Part shown: piece by piece, positions 5,347 to 5,347 of the stretch
Numbering within the stretch: the first letter of the stretch is position 1
Layout: each line of letters begins with the position of its first letter
NCBI GenBank assembly: GCA_025457905.1
Contig: JALOTM010000091.1
Coordinates: forward strand, 1 to 5,347
Length of the DNA: 5,347 nt
Source: Methanomassiliicoccales archaeon
GTDB taxonomy: Archaea > Thermoplasmatota > Thermoplasmata > Methanomassiliicoccales > UBA472
Direction: 5' to 3'
Notes under the pieces: generated by a model
Told to the model about the DNA's origin: nothing
The model's input: the letters and a program-made list of their open reading frames with translations, nothing else
The model's database searches: none
Translations under genes and position numbers: made by a program

Positions 5347-5347
5347 T

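Overview
The window looks like GC-rich archaeal chromosome. Two AT-rich TATA-like boxes lie close to gene starts, one of them at a leaderless distance from its ATG. Arginine AGG and isoleucine ATA codons are frequent, and one gene start has a ribosome-binding site matching GGTGAT. A Thermoplasmatota-type archaeon, perhaps a Methanomassiliicoccales relative, fits the gene content (fused formimidoyltransferase-cyclodeaminase, TauE/DUF1634 pair, MFS transporter, single flavodoxin). That assignment is inference; no rRNA or marker gene is present. No tRNA, rRNA, CRISPR array, insertion sequence or phage gene was seen, and no gap between genes exceeds 300 bases.

Plus strand, 1-1574: the 3' part of a TauE/SafE-family anion exporter, then a small DUF1634 membrane protein, then a two-helix membrane protein with a PH-like tail resembling DUF6141. 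All three are joined by ATGA stop/start overlaps, so they are probably one translationally coupled unit at the membrane. Plus strand, 1575-2976: an MFS transporter with its own TATA-like element. A 27-bp inverted repeat overlaps the possible start region and resembles an operator or a ribosome-site hairpin.

Minus strand, 2978-5347, read right to left: the 3' part of a formimidoyltransferase-cyclodeaminase (histidine degradation and one-carbon metabolism), an exported PD40 beta-propeller protein with a strong leaderless promoter, and a small flavodoxin. The flavodoxin ends tail-to-tail with the MFS gene, one base apart. These three genes appear to be separate units: there is a possible terminator after the first, and promoter-like elements precede the second and third.

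The contents are mostly recognisable housekeeping or accessory metabolism and transport. I see no clear undescribed defence or mobile system. The least understood parts are the third gene of the exporter unit, the PD40 protein, and the inverted repeat in front of the MFS gene.
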